A stretch of 64,000 nucleotides of DNA from Phylloscopus collybita (lineage: Eukaryota; Chordata; Aves; Passeriformes; Phylloscopidae): NCBI GenBank assembly GCA_027886175.1, contig JAJNNQ010000075.1:56295001-56359000 (forward strand), given 5' to 3'. Below, one piece after another: positions 37,991-49,535 of the stretch; the first letter of the stretch is position 1, and every line of letters starts with the position of its first letter. Below the pieces are notes generated by a model. That model did not search any database, was not told the origin of the DNA, and saw only the letters and a list, made by a program, of their open reading frames with translations. Made by a program: the position numbers and the translations under genes.

Positions 37991-40900
37991 GCCTAATTAG
38001 AATCTGAGGTTACTGTTCAACATCTACCATGTATTGCTTCAGCTAAATTAACTTTTCTACCTTACCAGTTTCTCTCTTAATCATACAGTTGTTACTTCCT
38101 GTACTCACAAAGTTCTGATTGTCTTTATATCAATATGTCCACAGAAATTTTAAGTGTTAAATATAGATGGTGACATACAAAATGTTGTTCAAGTTTCCTC
38201 CTTTCTTTCATTCTAATTACAAAGACTTTTTACAGAGTTGACCCAAGATGGATGAAGCTTAATATCAGTTCAGTGAAAGGATGCTGTAGAGAAGATTACA
38301 TGAAATATTAAACATTTCATAAAGTCTTTAATAAACAGTCTTTATTGAACAATGTCAAGAAATTCATCAGTAATTTGAGTGGTGATACTTGAAAATCCTG
38401 CTTGTTTTGTATGTGGTGAAAATAATTCAATGTGTGGCAGAAACAGTCAGCTTGGCTGTAATCTGTATTAATCTTCTCAAAGAGTAGGACTTTCTAGGGT
38501 CAGCAAGACTTCAGAATGGCATAAAATGTCAGTGAGGAAATACTGACAGAAAATGAATTTTCAGGATTCTAGGTAGGTTTTTTTGGCCTTTTTCTTCTTC
38601 CTTACCTAAACATTTGTATTTGCAACAATTATTGCAAAAACCCAGCATGTTTGCAAGTCTTGCAGTCCTGTTCTTTTAACCACAACACAGAAAACCTGCA
38701 GAAATGCTGTAGGGGAGCAACTGAGTTTTGGATGCTGCTGTGAGCCTTGACATTCACACTGGTGTTCCCACAATCTGCTTGGGAATGACTGATCTGTACC
38801 CAGGGGGGTTTCCAACTTCTGCAGCCTTTGCTGAAGTAGAATATGGCAGTAGAGGTTTAAAACTAATTGTTATTAGAAAATAAAACAGTTACTTATTGGG
38901 AGATGGGCTGAAGCAGAACTTTTCACAACATACATAAGTTTATGGTATAGATCTAAAGACTGGCTATTATCCAGCTTTATATTTGTTGTGCTAAAGTATT
39001 TATCATTTATATTGAGGCCTATGACAATCATTGTTTTGAAGGTACAGAACCCAAATGTATTTTGGAAATGCTTAGATAAAACGCTCTTAACTTCTATGTA
39101 CAAGAATAATTTATACCGCAAAACTAAGGAGTGGAAGTTTGGACACAAGCATATAATAATGAATATAAACCAAAAACCAAGCTATTTTCAAACCACTCCA
39201 CTTATATGAGAGGAAACATTCATATTAATAGGAACAATAAAATGACAATGCACTGATATATTAAGGTTATGTTCTTGAAAAGTCAACAGTCTGTACCCTT
39301 GTAATGTGTTTTAAACTATATTTTATGGTACCTACAAAATAATTCAGTATTTAACAACACAATACAGTATGATGAATGATGTAAGTATAATCCCAATGAA
39401 ATGCCAATGTCTTATGAAAAGTATCTAAGCAACGCACATATTTTCAAACCTGGGGATGAAAGGAAAAAAGATTTCTCAAATGAAAGTCTGTATATCTTAG
39501 GAGTGAACATAGGTGTAACAGTCCATTTACCACTTCTCAGATGGTGGCGAGCATTTCAGCTGCTCCAGCTGCTCCAGCTCCAGAATTGTGACACTTCTTT
39601 AATCTTAACAATACATACTTTTTATGATGCCATGGTACAAAATTATAAGAAACTTACAGAGTAATGTGAAAATCATGGGTTTGTTAAATTAATTGAATTA
39701 TTTATGCCAGAGCGGTTAAAGAACAGACACTTAGTTAACATATCCTAGTGTCAGAGCAAGTAGATGAAAGGAAACACTTTAATTGAACAAAATAGAAGCA
39801 AATATGCATTCTGTGGGAAAAGAGATTACATAGGTCTTAGACATCAGACACATTACAATTTCAGTAGTTTGGAAAAGGCATTGCTAACTTTGTTGAATAG
39901 ATTTCTCAAAAAATGTTAATTAGTCATTACAGGTAAAAGTTGTTAGTGGAAAAATCCTTGCTAAATTCATCATTAAATGTAACAGTTTGTTGATGCAGAA
40001 TTTTCATATATTTTTCAGCTTTCTCATATTCTGGGCTACAAAGAGTTGAATTTTGCCTGTATTTGTGCGTGAGATGGAAGAAAGGTTGAAGTTGGCATTT
40101 ATGTTTTGATATTTTTCTTATTAGGAAAAGGCACTCAATACAATCTGAAAATGAATGAAACATTTTCAAAATTATTTGGAGCTACTGTTTTTAAGAAGGA
40201 AAGAAATGGACATGAGATTGACAAATATCTATTTTCCCTCCACCTGAAAATGATACAAATATTTGCATTTCCTTTAGTAAAGACACCACCTTGTGATAAA
40301 AGTACAGTGCACTTCAGAGTTATGCTTTGGTAGTGCCTAAATAGTGGTGCTAGCCTCAGACCACCTATAAGCTGGATCAGGTGGAAGTGATAAGCAATAT
40401 CCCTTCCATCTATTCTGCAGGACAGGCAGTGTGTTTCTGGCTTTCAGGTGTACCCTCTTTCTTTATGGTGTCATCTCTTTTTGTTCAACAGGGGGCTGAG
40501 GTCTCAGAAATTTTTTTTTACATTGTAGGTCCTTTATGTTCTGTAGTGAAGGTGACCTATTTTCCAGCACTTTAAACTGCATTTTGTTCTCTCACTTCAT
40601 TGCAAATTTTTCTCACTGCACACCAATAATGATTTCAGTCCTCTGTGAGAGGTTTAAAACTCCAGACTCAGTGCTAAGTGTGGGTATTTTTATTTGCCTC
40701 ATCACAGTTTTTCCTCACAGAGGCAAGTTGCTAGAATGTCTGAGAATATAAGCAATCCATAAAAAGTATCTGCTATTTCTTTTAGTGAAGTAAAAATGCC
40801 ATAATATAAAATAAATTATCAGAATTAGGAAATGGGGGGATCATGGAGAAAACTTGCAATAAAAAAAAATTAATGAAGTAACATTTGGAAGAATTAGTTT

Positions 40901-43900
40901 ATTCCTATGAATGCTGTTTCATATATTGAAGCCAAATAAGCACCGAGTACCACAGTAAATATTTGTCTTAAATACATTTCAGTCTATTGAAAACAACAAA
41001 TACACAATTCAGAATTAGTAGAATAATGAGTCTTGAAGGAATGGCAAGAAATAACTACTGGGATTATCCTCAATGAACACTAAAATTTGCTTCCTATCAT
41101 CTGCTGGGTGAAACTAGCTCAGCCAGGGATGTCGTAGTCACTGCTTTGATTGCAGACGAAGAGCTGACATTTGGCTTTAGCGGTTAAAGTACAGTCAGTA
41201 CAGCAACACCATGCTCTGAAGTTTCAGAAGAAATGTATTATGGCAAATGCCATTAACTGTGGTGCTTAAAATGACTTTAAGCACCATTTCCTATGTGCTA
41301 TTATATGCTGCTATGAGTGTCACAGGCAGTGATCCACCTTTGCATGCATCTGTGATTGATTTCTTTGTAACACTGCTCTGTGCAATTGTACTCACTTGTG
41401 ATTTTCTACTTCCTGAAGGATGTTCAGATGGATGTCTGAATCATCAGTGTGAATGTTCAAATGGGCAGCAAATGAGATGTAATTTAAATAGCAGTGGTGG
41501 TACGGGACACTAGGCATTGAAAAAGTCACAGTCGTAAGCAACTTGAGCATCACACCTAAAATACCTAAGCAAGCTGTGAAGGAAAAAGGTGTTATATTAT
41601 TTTCCCACCAGGTTGCTTCTGAAGATGCTGAAAGAAGCTGCTCTTCTAACAGGAAGGAAGAATATTTATTTTCTGTAAAAAGAGAGTACACAGTGAAAGC
41701 ATTTAATCACTGCATTTACTTGAAATTGATTTGAAGATAAAATGACATTTGAATGAAGCTACTACCTGATCCAACATCTAAACCAAGATACTTCCCTTAA
41801 CTGGAGTGGTGAAAGCATTTTTCACCCATTAGCATGAGAAAAGGCTTATCAAAACAGTTGTCAGAACTAAGAGGTCTGTCTTATGAATGTGTACTCAGGC
41901 TGTGATCCAATAGAGAATTGTGCTGCAATGTGCCATAAGTACGAGGACTTTACTATCAGCAGTAGCATTTCAGTGACTTCTGATTGACACATCATTAAAA
42001 TCTAACAGCAAATAGTCTTGTAAGATATGTAGAAACAACTTTGTGTCAAATGATCTGGTCTATTAATTTTTTTTTTTATTTTCCCTTACACATTTCTAGT
42101 AACTTCTAAGAATATAAAAGCACAGAACCCATCTAGATCTCCTATTTGTAAACCCACTGAACTAAACTATACATATGAAGATCTTGGAAGTTGTGATGAG
42201 TTCAGAATTTGTACAACAAAGTTCCAGAAAATGTAATTTTCACAGCTGTGGAAGAAGGAAGAAGAAAACAAATGGCACTATTTGCTGTATTTCTGTTTGG
42301 AAAGACAGATGATCTCTGGGATTTTATCCAGTGCATCTATACTGACAACAAATACCAACTGCAATAGGCCAGAAATAAAACTCTTTTACACAATTAGCCT
42401 GGTAAGAAGCAGAAGTAAAAAGAGCATTTTAAAAGAAAATAACTACCTGCCATGAGATGAGTGATTTTGAATTGAGCATAAGGATTTTTTTCTCTCATAC
42501 CACTTTTTTTCCTAGCAGACAAAAAGTACCTTTGAACAAAGCTTTCTGAATTGTCACTCCAGGTATGATGGAGAAGAAACCCTTGAGCTTTGACTGCCTG
42601 GTAACAGATGCACCAAACGCCATGCAGGAGTGAAATCCTGCTGGGATTATCACTGGAATTTAGGTATAGCTAACTAGCAAGGCATAATCTGCTATGTTTA
42701 TTTTACATTATCTCTTCTGTTTGCATATGCTGACAATGTCTAAAGACACCATACTCTTGACACACCCATGACAAAGTGATAACACATTTGGCTTATTGAT
42801 GGGAAGCCTCCCAATCCTGAAGATAAACCATCTGTCCCTTCCCCTCCACACACTGTACATTCTCAGGCTACATTTGTTACTTTTTAACTCTTTTAAGTGT
42901 AGACAATTCATAATTTTGGCTAAATTTCTGCTATATTTTGGGAACAATGAGAAAAAACAGAAGTGGCAGATGACATATTTTATTTCTGACTGCTTAGCGT
43001 AATGGCAGAGGTTTCTATGAAAATCTGACTACTCCTGCCATGCTCTCAGTGCTCAACAGTATTAAAACAATAATTTTCTCTTATTTCTAGGGTATTCTGG
43101 GACAATCTATTTATGTGTGTTTATGTGTTTTGAGAGTCTTTATTTTACTAATGCCAGAAATGTTTGGTTTTGCTAACAATCTAAACCAGAGTATAAAATT
43201 ATATACTTCAGCCCACATTATGACACATTAAACAACATATTTATTGTACAAACATCCAATAAACAGATGTGAAAAAAACCTACCAACAAACCTCTCCATT
43301 TTAATGTATCATAACTCTTTTATGTGATGGGTGAAATATGGCCTATGTCCTTGGAAAGGACAGTATTTAGAAAAGGAACAGGATTCCACCTTGTGCACTA
43401 GACCTCTGGAAATACACTATATGCCTGTGTTACTGTGCTGATACAGAATATAATCAGATATAGTCAGATCTGATAATAATTTCTCTTAAAGTATGCTGAA
43501 TTTTTTGGATTTCCCACCTCCCTTGAAATATTGATGGGTTGTTACACTGTTCTTCTAGATGACTTTTCAGATCTGAAAAGTTCAGACATGAGAGTTAGCC
43601 CCTGTGCAAAGCAGCCCATTCTGCAGGAGTTAAGCCAGTAGTGGGAATAGAAAATTATTTAGTCAGAGCAAGATTTTAAGCACATATCATATTGCAAACA
43701 AAAGCACTTAAAGATGATGTATAACAAAGCATGAAACCTTACTGTTTCTTTCTTTACTTTTGTCCACAAAAAGTAATTAATTGCCAAAATTGTCAAAAAT
43801 AATTATCACTGTGATAAGTCTACATACAAATTGGTCCCAAGCCAGAGCATACAAGAACTGATTTGGTTTCACTGAGTTGCAGCAGAGGATGTGAGTTTTC

Positions 43901-44175
43901 ATGGGGGAGTGAAGGCGGGGACTGCAACTCCATAAAGTATCTTATCAAGAATTTTTTGAGATCTTCCACATTGTCTCAGAGCTCAGTCACTTACATACAT
44001 TTTCAGTAAGAAAGTTGTAATTAAAATGAACATCTTATTTTCTGTCAGTCTATTGACTAGCAATGAGAAGCAGACTGAAAAATCCTTCTGGAGTGGTCTC
44101 CTTTCTTCCTTAGAGAATCTATCACTGCTGTGAATATCAGTTCTGAAAAACCGAATGAAAAGGAAAGTTGGTGGT

Positions 44176-44176
<1 letters not shown>

Positions 44177-44218
<42 letters not shown>
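44177..44218 (+). repeat. Homopolymer T42
   Basis: About 42 T residues lie between GGTGG and AATGAGC. This could be the poly(A) tail of a minus-strand retrocopy, but no AATAAA or gene-like body was seen to its right. Length may be unreliable. Confidence 0.9.
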
Positions 44219-44221
<3 letters not shown>

Positions 44222-45970
44222 GAGCTATGAACATATATGTAGAATATGCATTGTCCAGACAGCATTTCTAGTGGTTAGAGGAATACAGAGATGCCTTTGA
44301 TAGTTTTTCCTGCTCTCAACCAGTTTCTAGTGGCCTACGGGTTTTGTATCTGATTTCTTAACAACTTCCTGGATTGCTTTCAATTTCTCTTTGAAGATAC
44401 TCGGTACTTAAGCCAACCAATATCCACAGTTAGACAGGCTGTGTAGCTGAAGAAATCTGCCTGGAGAGATAAACTGGTATTTTCTATTTCCTCTGACATT
44501 TTCAAGACTTTACAAGAGAAGTGGACATTCATGCCTCATTACCAGCTGTGGTAACATTGATGCTTGTAATTGAAAACTTTTTAACTTTAGTTATAAGCTA
44601 GATAGTCTAAGAGATTGGTATCTTTGTCATGCTGTGTTATGTTTAACATTTTTTGGTCCTTTGGTGAATAAACTCACCATACACAGCTGCAGAAGTCTCC
44701 AGAGAAAACTGCAACAGGGAGGTCCTCTTCAAGCATCTTCCTAGAGAAAGCAATAGTATAAGGGAAAATCACACAATAAAGATTAAAAATTCTGCCTCAT
44801 AATGAATTTAACAGGACTGGACTTGTATTTGCACTCAGCTTAATTACGACCATTTTTTAAAATATGCCAGAAGAGGTATAAATGAGCAAGAATGGTACAA
44901 GGTGTACCAAAGTTGTAAGTCACATTTAGAGAGACAGACTCCTCATTTTTGCATTTAAATAAATCAAAAAATATATTCTAGAAAGTGAAGTATATAAAGT
45001 GATTTCAGGTTGCTTCTTCAGTTTTGGGAATTCTGATATATCAGGCTTCACAAGCTTGTTAATTTGTGTGATGTATTACTTTTATCTTTTAAAATGTATG
45101 TCATACTCAAAAAAAAAGTTGTAAAATATTTGTAGAATCAGGTATGTAAATGATAAAAAAATAAATGTATTATCCAGATTGATTGTTTAGAAACATTTTC
45201 TCTTATGTTTTAGCAATTATAACTGGGAAATTTCCTCTCTGTCCTGTACAGCAGAGTAAATACCCAGTTTCATAAACTTGTCCTTATTGTAAGCCTCCTT
45301 CAGACATACTACTGCTCTAAATTATTCAAAGACTGATATAGCACTCCACTCTGTAAAATTAGTAGGTTTTTGAGGATACTGCACTTTTTATATGTGTGAT
45401 AAATGTTACAATAAAATGAGGAATTATGGAGAAATTTACTTTTTCAAACAGGCATTCTATCTGGTCTATAAAACTTCAGTATTGAAAACAACTAGGAATT
45501 GTGTCTGACATTGGTGCTACTGGTATTCCACTCCACCAACATCTAGGAAGATTGCATGATGCTCTGCATGAAGCAGCAATCTTCAGATCAGTGCAGTTTG
45601 ATAAGTTCTGGTCACTTCCATGGGTGTAGCAATGGACAAATCTCACAAGGTCCTCCTGACTTACATGCAGAAACTTTGTTTTAATGGAGGGGAACCTGAT
45701 GAGGGTACCTGAATTCTGCTGGCACGAGTGGGTTTCACTAGTAAGGGCAAAGTGTGCATAGTAAAAGCAGAGATAGAAGGGGAAACAGAGAGTGTGGACC
45801 AGCAAAACATTCAGCAAAGGGACTCAGTGAAGCTTTCTCAGGCAGTCTGAACAGTGTTTTTATTTTATTTCTATTTTATTTTTTGTGATTGTTTGGTTGG
45901 TATTTTTCTTTAAAATCCTGTGCATCCAAGGAAGGATGAATTAAGGTGGTATTCTTTGTCTGCTTGGTGT

Positions 45971-46033
45971 GTTTTTTTTTGGTTTTTTTTTTTTTTTTTT
46001 TTGGGTTTTTTTTTGGTTTTTTTTTTTTTTTTT
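45971..46033 (+). repeat. T-rich low-complexity tract
   Basis: Long T-runs broken only by GG or GGG units. Two plus-strand frames across it encode Phe/Gly-rich strings, which are artefacts of the tract. Confidence 0.9.
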
Positions 46034-46387
46034 GGCAGAGAGATCTTACTCCCTTTGAAAATCCGAGTATATTTTCTATTTGTTTGCTGTTTTGCTCATG
46101 TCTGCATCAAGGCAGACAGACAGCATGGTTATTGGAACTGGACCCCTTCAGAGTTCATCATTGATGCCACCAAGCAAGCAAGATCTAAATACAGCTGGAC
46201 CAGAAATAAGCTGCTCTCACCAGAGTAAAAGGAAGAGGATGGCTAGTGTGAGAATATTGAGAACAGGAGTGGTCTTGTTTTTGCTTGATCTTGTTTAAAG
46301 AAGTCCGTAACTGAGGCTGATTTCAAGAGGTGCCTGCACAGATGAGGATGTGATGTGTCCTGACTACACCCTCTCCTTCCCTGTCAG

Positions 46388-46405
46388 GGGGTCTGCAGGT
46401 GCCCT
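46388..46405 (+). other. Candidate 18-nt microexon or acceptor
   Basis: A branch-point-like CTGAC (46360-46364) sits about 24 nt before a strong acceptor, ACCCTCTCCTTCCCTGTCAG (46368-46387). Eighteen bases later there is a consensus donor, GTAAGTAG, at 46406. The length is a multiple of three. Alternatively the acceptor could open a short terminal exon ending at the AATAAA at 46455-46460. No protein family was recognised. Confidence 0.22.
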
Positions 46406-46925
46406 GTAAGTAGATTCTTACCAGGATTTGATTTAAATGGATATATTAGCTTGAAATAAACATCTCTTTTGTGTATTTGTGCATTTTTAAGTTCTGGGAC
46501 TGTCTCATTAATTCAAGTAATTATGCAGAGCTGTGACTGAATCTGTTTTCTCTGTTGCACAGCAAATTAAGGGCAAAAAAGAGCCTCTGAGGAGCCACAT
46601 AACCCAAGAAATTTCCTGAGCAGCTGCGTGGCTGCAGCCTCCAGACAATTTGCCCTTGCCTGTGTTTCTCCGAAAGCAGTCTTGCCCAGCTGATTTAGAT
46701 CAGAGCATGAAGCTTTTTCCTGACAACTTTCCTCTATAATAGCATGACCCTGTATTATTTCTTAGTAAAAATCCTTTTCTTGTTATAAGAAATAAGAGAC
46801 CTGAGAATGTTTCTGTCATCTAGTGTGGCTGGTAACCAGATGTGCAAAGAAGAGTGCTTAGTGGGACATAACAAAGCAATATCTCGGCAGGGTTTGGATA
46901 ACCCGCCACTTTGTGTTTCGTACTA
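46406..46925. other. Non-genic sequence upstream of the CpG island
   Basis: Apart from the candidate AATAAA noted separately, this stretch holds no recognisable gene or repeat. Base composition rises gradually towards the CpG island. Confidence 0.5.
46455..46460 (+). promoter_or_regulatory. Candidate polyadenylation signal AATAAA
   Basis: AATAAA is followed within about 10-25 nt by the GT-rich run TTTTGTGTATTTGTGC, the arrangement of a working poly(A) site. AATAAA is common by chance in AT-rich DNA. It is noted because a splice acceptor lies just upstream. Confidence 0.2.
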
Positions 46926-46962
46926 CTAATACGTCATTAGATAAACAATTAGATTTAATGGC

Positions 46963-46970
46963 TTTGGCGC
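46963..46970 (+). promoter_or_regulatory. E2F-like motif
   Basis: TTTGGCGC matches the E2F consensus TTTSSCGC exactly. It sits at the left boundary of the CpG island, a plausible proximal-promoter position. One 8-bp match is weak evidence alone. Confidence 0.3.
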
Positions 46971-47123
46971 TTTGCTCTTGTACGAATGCTTCTTTAAGGC
47001 CGGGGAAAGCAGAGGTTTGAAGGTTGCCGGCGCCCGTGGATCGCCGCTGCCGGCCTCGTCTTTCCCTTCCCGCGGGCGAGTGCGGCGGAGGGGCGCGCCT
47101 TCCCCTGCAGTTCCGGGCAGCGG

Positions 47124-47138
47124 CCACAGGAGGGCGCT
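47124..47138 (+). promoter_or_regulatory. CTCF-like motif in the CpG island
   Basis: CCACAGGAGGGCGCT matches the CTCF core (CCASYAGRKGGCRSY) at 13 of 15 positions, including the AGGGCGCT part, and is flanked by GCGG on the left. CTCF often binds in promoters and boundaries. The two mismatches are at core positions 5 and 6, so binding is uncertain. Confidence 0.35.
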
Positions 47139-47264
47139 GCTCACTGCCGGTAGCCGCTGGCCGCCGCGGCCCCGCAGCGCCGGGAGCGCGCCGCTCGCTC
47201 CGGAGCCGGTCCCGGCGCCTTCGGGCTGGGAGCTGGCAGCTCCACCCACCTCACACACGGCAGG

Positions 47265-47369
47265 ATGGATCGGGTTCCAGCAGGAGAAAGAGTGAAAAAG
47301 CCCGTCCACAGAGTAATAAGAAAAATCTATCTAGCAACTACAGATATGAACCAAATTAAAAATTATTAA
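47265..47369 (+). CDS. Short open frame at the CpG island's right edge (34 codons)
   Basis: An ATG with A at -3 and G at +4 (strong initiation context) opens a 34-codon frame starting MDRVPAGERV and ending at TAA. It is rich in basic residues (KKPVHRVIRK). It lies directly downstream of the CpG island, so on a plus-strand transcript it would be near the 5' end. It resembles no known family and may be an upstream open frame, part of a first exon or chance. Confidence 0.12.
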   Translation: MDRVPAGERVKKPVHRVIRKIYLATTDMNQIKNY

Positions 47370-47439
47370 GCAGCACGCTCAATTGCAAGTATGTCTTAAG
47401 GGCAAGCCATTTTTATTCATAAGATAGTCTAATACTCAC

Positions 47440-47548
47440 CATGAACTTGCAGCCGTATGCTTCTGTAGTGCTGATGAGAATCTAAAAGCTGTGCTTTTCT
47501 GCCTGCGTGTTCCACTGCTTTCCCCAATCCTCCCAGAATCCAAACTTC
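47440..47548 (-). other. Exon-like 109-bp segment (minus strand)
   Basis: On the minus strand the segment follows an acceptor-like TTTAAAACCAATTAG and ends in TTCATG directly before GTGAGTATT, a strong donor. Two of its three frames are open throughout. One reads EVWILGGLGK...; another reads SLDSGRIGES.... It lies about 180 bp to the right of the CpG island, so a minus-strand transcript starting in the island would not include it. The acceptor's pyrimidine tract is weak. No homologue was recognised. Confidence 0.22.
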
Positions 47549-48639
47549 CTAATTGGTTTTAAAAATGAAATCTCTTGGAGGTTCCTGCCGACCTGCTAAA
47601 GTGTTTTCTAGTCTTACCTGGTAGAGGTGGGAATATGTTCTTTTTTACTCACACAAATTTCCTTGCCTGTTGCCAAGAAAACTGTGAGTTCAGAGGGCTC
47701 AGCAGCAGACAGATTGCCTAGGGAGTGTAAAAGCTCCACTTTTGCTAGGAGAGGTTCACAGCACAGATCAGGAATGAAATGTTACCAGGTAAACTAATTC
47801 ACAATTTATCAACTTTAGTCCACGGGACACCATCTGAAACCATGCTTACATGTTCTATAGAATAAATCCTCCAAGTGTGTACCGAGGAGGAAGAGATGCA
47901 GTTCAATGTAACTGAAGGGTGTGCCCAGTGTCATCTTGCAGCTGCAAGTTTTCAGTTAGGCAGGTTGCCTTTCTGGGGACTTATATAGCTTCAAATTAAG
48001 TAAATCATTTAAAATAAGTACTTTATCTCACTGATCATTGCAGTTCTTGAAATGTAGCACTTCAGAGGTATGGTTAATAAAGGGATATGGAAAAAAAAAA
48101 GATATATCCTCCATCATTGGTAGGATGCTATAATAATGAATTGAAATTCTGGTAATTAAATACCAGTACAAAGCAAAAAAAAAGTCTTTCAGATACATGA
48201 AATTTTAAATGTAGAACATTTCTAAAAGTTAAATCACTGAGCAGTAGGCAATCATCATGTATTTATTCTTTAGTAAGTACAACTTAATTCTGCCCTTGAA
48301 AGCCATAAAATGGCATTCTAATATCCACAGATGTCTATTTATTACCAATAGCCAGGAAAAAGAAATCCTGAATGGCAAAAATACTTTTAAACTATGGATA
48401 AATTATATTATTCTAATTTATGGAGTTGTTGATTGTCTTCATATGGCATTTTTCCACTCAAAATGACTCAAAGTGACTCAAAATCCAGGTACTGTTTTTC
48501 CTCCTTTTTTAATTTTCCTCTTGTCTTACTTCTCATGTGTGCAGCCAAGGTCTATAAGTAAAGGTTCTATAAAAGACCTCGAGTTTGTTGTGCTGGTTTG
48601 GGTGTCTTGTGAAACACAGTCCATCTTAACAGACTTCAC
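47549..48639. other. Non-genic sequence
   Basis: No gene or repeat was supported. The stretch returns to AT-rich composition after the CpG island, with an A-run near 48090-48100. Confidence 0.55.
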
Positions 48640-49085
48640 AGAAACACAGGATTACAGAAGTGTCTAAGGTGAGAAGAGAGTGTTCTAGTCCAAACCTCCT
48701 GGTCAAGCTGTGTTGCCTGGAGCTGGTTGTGCAAGACCATATCCAGATGACTTCTGAATATCTCCAAGGTGGGAGTATCCATCACCCCTCTGGGCAATGT
48801 GAGCCAGTGCTCTGTCACCCTGACAGTGAAAAAGGTGTTCAGAGGGACCTCGTGTGTTTCAGTCCTGCTGCTGGGCACCACTGGGAAGAGCCTGTCTCCA
48901 TCCTCTTTGCACCCTCCTTTCAGGTGTTTGTGCACATTGATCAGATCCTCCTGAGCCTTCTCCAGTATGAACAGCTCCAGCTCTCTCAGCATTTCATCAT
49001 AGGAGAGGTGATTTGGTGCAGATGCTTCCAGGAATACTGCTATGCCAATGTCTCTGCAGCTACTGCTTCTTGATCCAGGGGATCG
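48640..49085 (-). mobile_element. CR1 LINE 3' fragment (minus strand)
   Basis: Antisense CR1 is well preserved here: 'GAATATCTCCAAGGTGGGAG' (48757), 'CACCCCTCTGGGCAATGTGA' (48783), 'CACCCTGACAGTGAAAAAGG' (48816), 'CATCCTCTTTGCACCCTCC' (48899) and 'CAGCTCCAGCTCTCTCAGC' (48970). The terminal ATTCTATGAT-type repeats at its 3' (left) end are decayed. The 151-codon minus frame and the 137-codon plus frame come from this element's 3' region and are not genes. Confidence 0.9.
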
Positions 49086-49535
49086 TGTCAAAAACTAGAA
49101 AAAGCACTTTCATAAAAATAAGTAAAATCAGTATTAAAAAAAACCAACCAACCAAACAAAAAACCCCCAAAACCAAAACCTTGGCTAAAAGTATGACCTT
49201 CACTCTGTAGAATCTGACTGAACAGGAAGAAAATCCATTCATTATTTTATTCTTGATCCCCTGCTAGGCCAAGGTAAATGTCATACAAGGTATTGACATT
49301 TCAATTTATATTAGACTATGAACCAGTTCAGAGAAAAAGTAGAAAAAACCCACACTGAACTGTGTCAGAATACAGTCTGCAACTGAATCCTTTGTATATG
49401 TATTTTACAAATATCTGCCTGACTGTGAATTTTTAGTACATAGTGAATAAAGTGCAAAACAACTCATGTGCAACAATAAACTAAGGACTTCTACTAACTA
49501 CTTTTGAGATTTGACATGCAAAGGTAGTATCACAT
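49086..49535. other. Non-genic sequence with an A/C-rich tract
   Basis: An A/C-rich tract of AAACC and AAAAC units lies at about 49136-49182, directly right of the CR1. Nothing else was recognised. Confidence 0.55.

Larger units (their letters stand above)
37991..46387. other. Non-genic AT-rich sequence, about 8.4 kb
   Basis: No gene or repeat family was supported. A long T-run lies at 44177-44218 and T-rich low-complexity DNA at 45971-46033. An 88-codon plus frame (41247-41513) has a hydrophobic stretch and a Cys-rich end but no recognised family. A 113-codon minus frame (45476-45817) is likewise unrecognised. Confidence 0.5.
46926..47264. promoter_or_regulatory. CpG island, likely promoter
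   Basis: From about 46978 to 47260 the sequence is mostly G and C and dense in CpG, with segments such as GCCGCTGGCCGCCGCGGCCC and GGGGCGCGCC. It is the only such region in an otherwise AT-rich, CpG-poor window. Unmethylated CpG islands usually mark promoters. On its left edge are TACGTCAT (46930-46937), a CRE-like site on the minus strand, and TTTGGCGC (46963-46970), which fits the E2F consensus. Neither direction of transcription can be decided by eye. The 107-127 codon frames in it on both strands are products of GC richness. Confidence 0.7.

Noticed and set aside
41247..41513. 88-codon plus frame with a hydrophobic stretch and a C-x3-C-x4-C-x-C tail
   Set aside because: It briefly suggested a small membrane protein, but no family match, no convincing splice or promoter signals, and the length is within chance expectation.
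42100..42270. Minus-strand acceptor TTCTTCTTCCTTCTTCCACAG near 42247 with an open frame
   Set aside because: The acceptor is strong, but the only donor in frame (TAT|GTATAG) is poor and the peptide is unrecognised.
44177..44218. T42 run as the poly(A) tail of a processed pseudogene
   Set aside because: No AATAAA on the minus strand close to the tail, no gene-like body to the right and no target-site duplication were seen.
45476..45817. 113-codon minus frame with acceptor-like TTTGCCCTTACTAG and donor-like CAT|GTAAGTCAGG inside
   Set aside because: The signals are moderate, the peptide is unrecognised, and similar pairs occur elsewhere by chance; kept out of the gene list.
46858..47359. Overlapping 89-, 107-, 111- and 127-codon frames in the CpG island
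   Set aside because: GC-rich sequence has few stop codons. The frames overlap on both strands and encode Arg/Ala/Pro/Gly-rich strings typical of noncoding CpG islands.
48636..49091. 151-codon minus frame and overlapping 137-codon plus frame
   Set aside because: Both coincide with a CR1 3' region in which each strand often stays open by chance.
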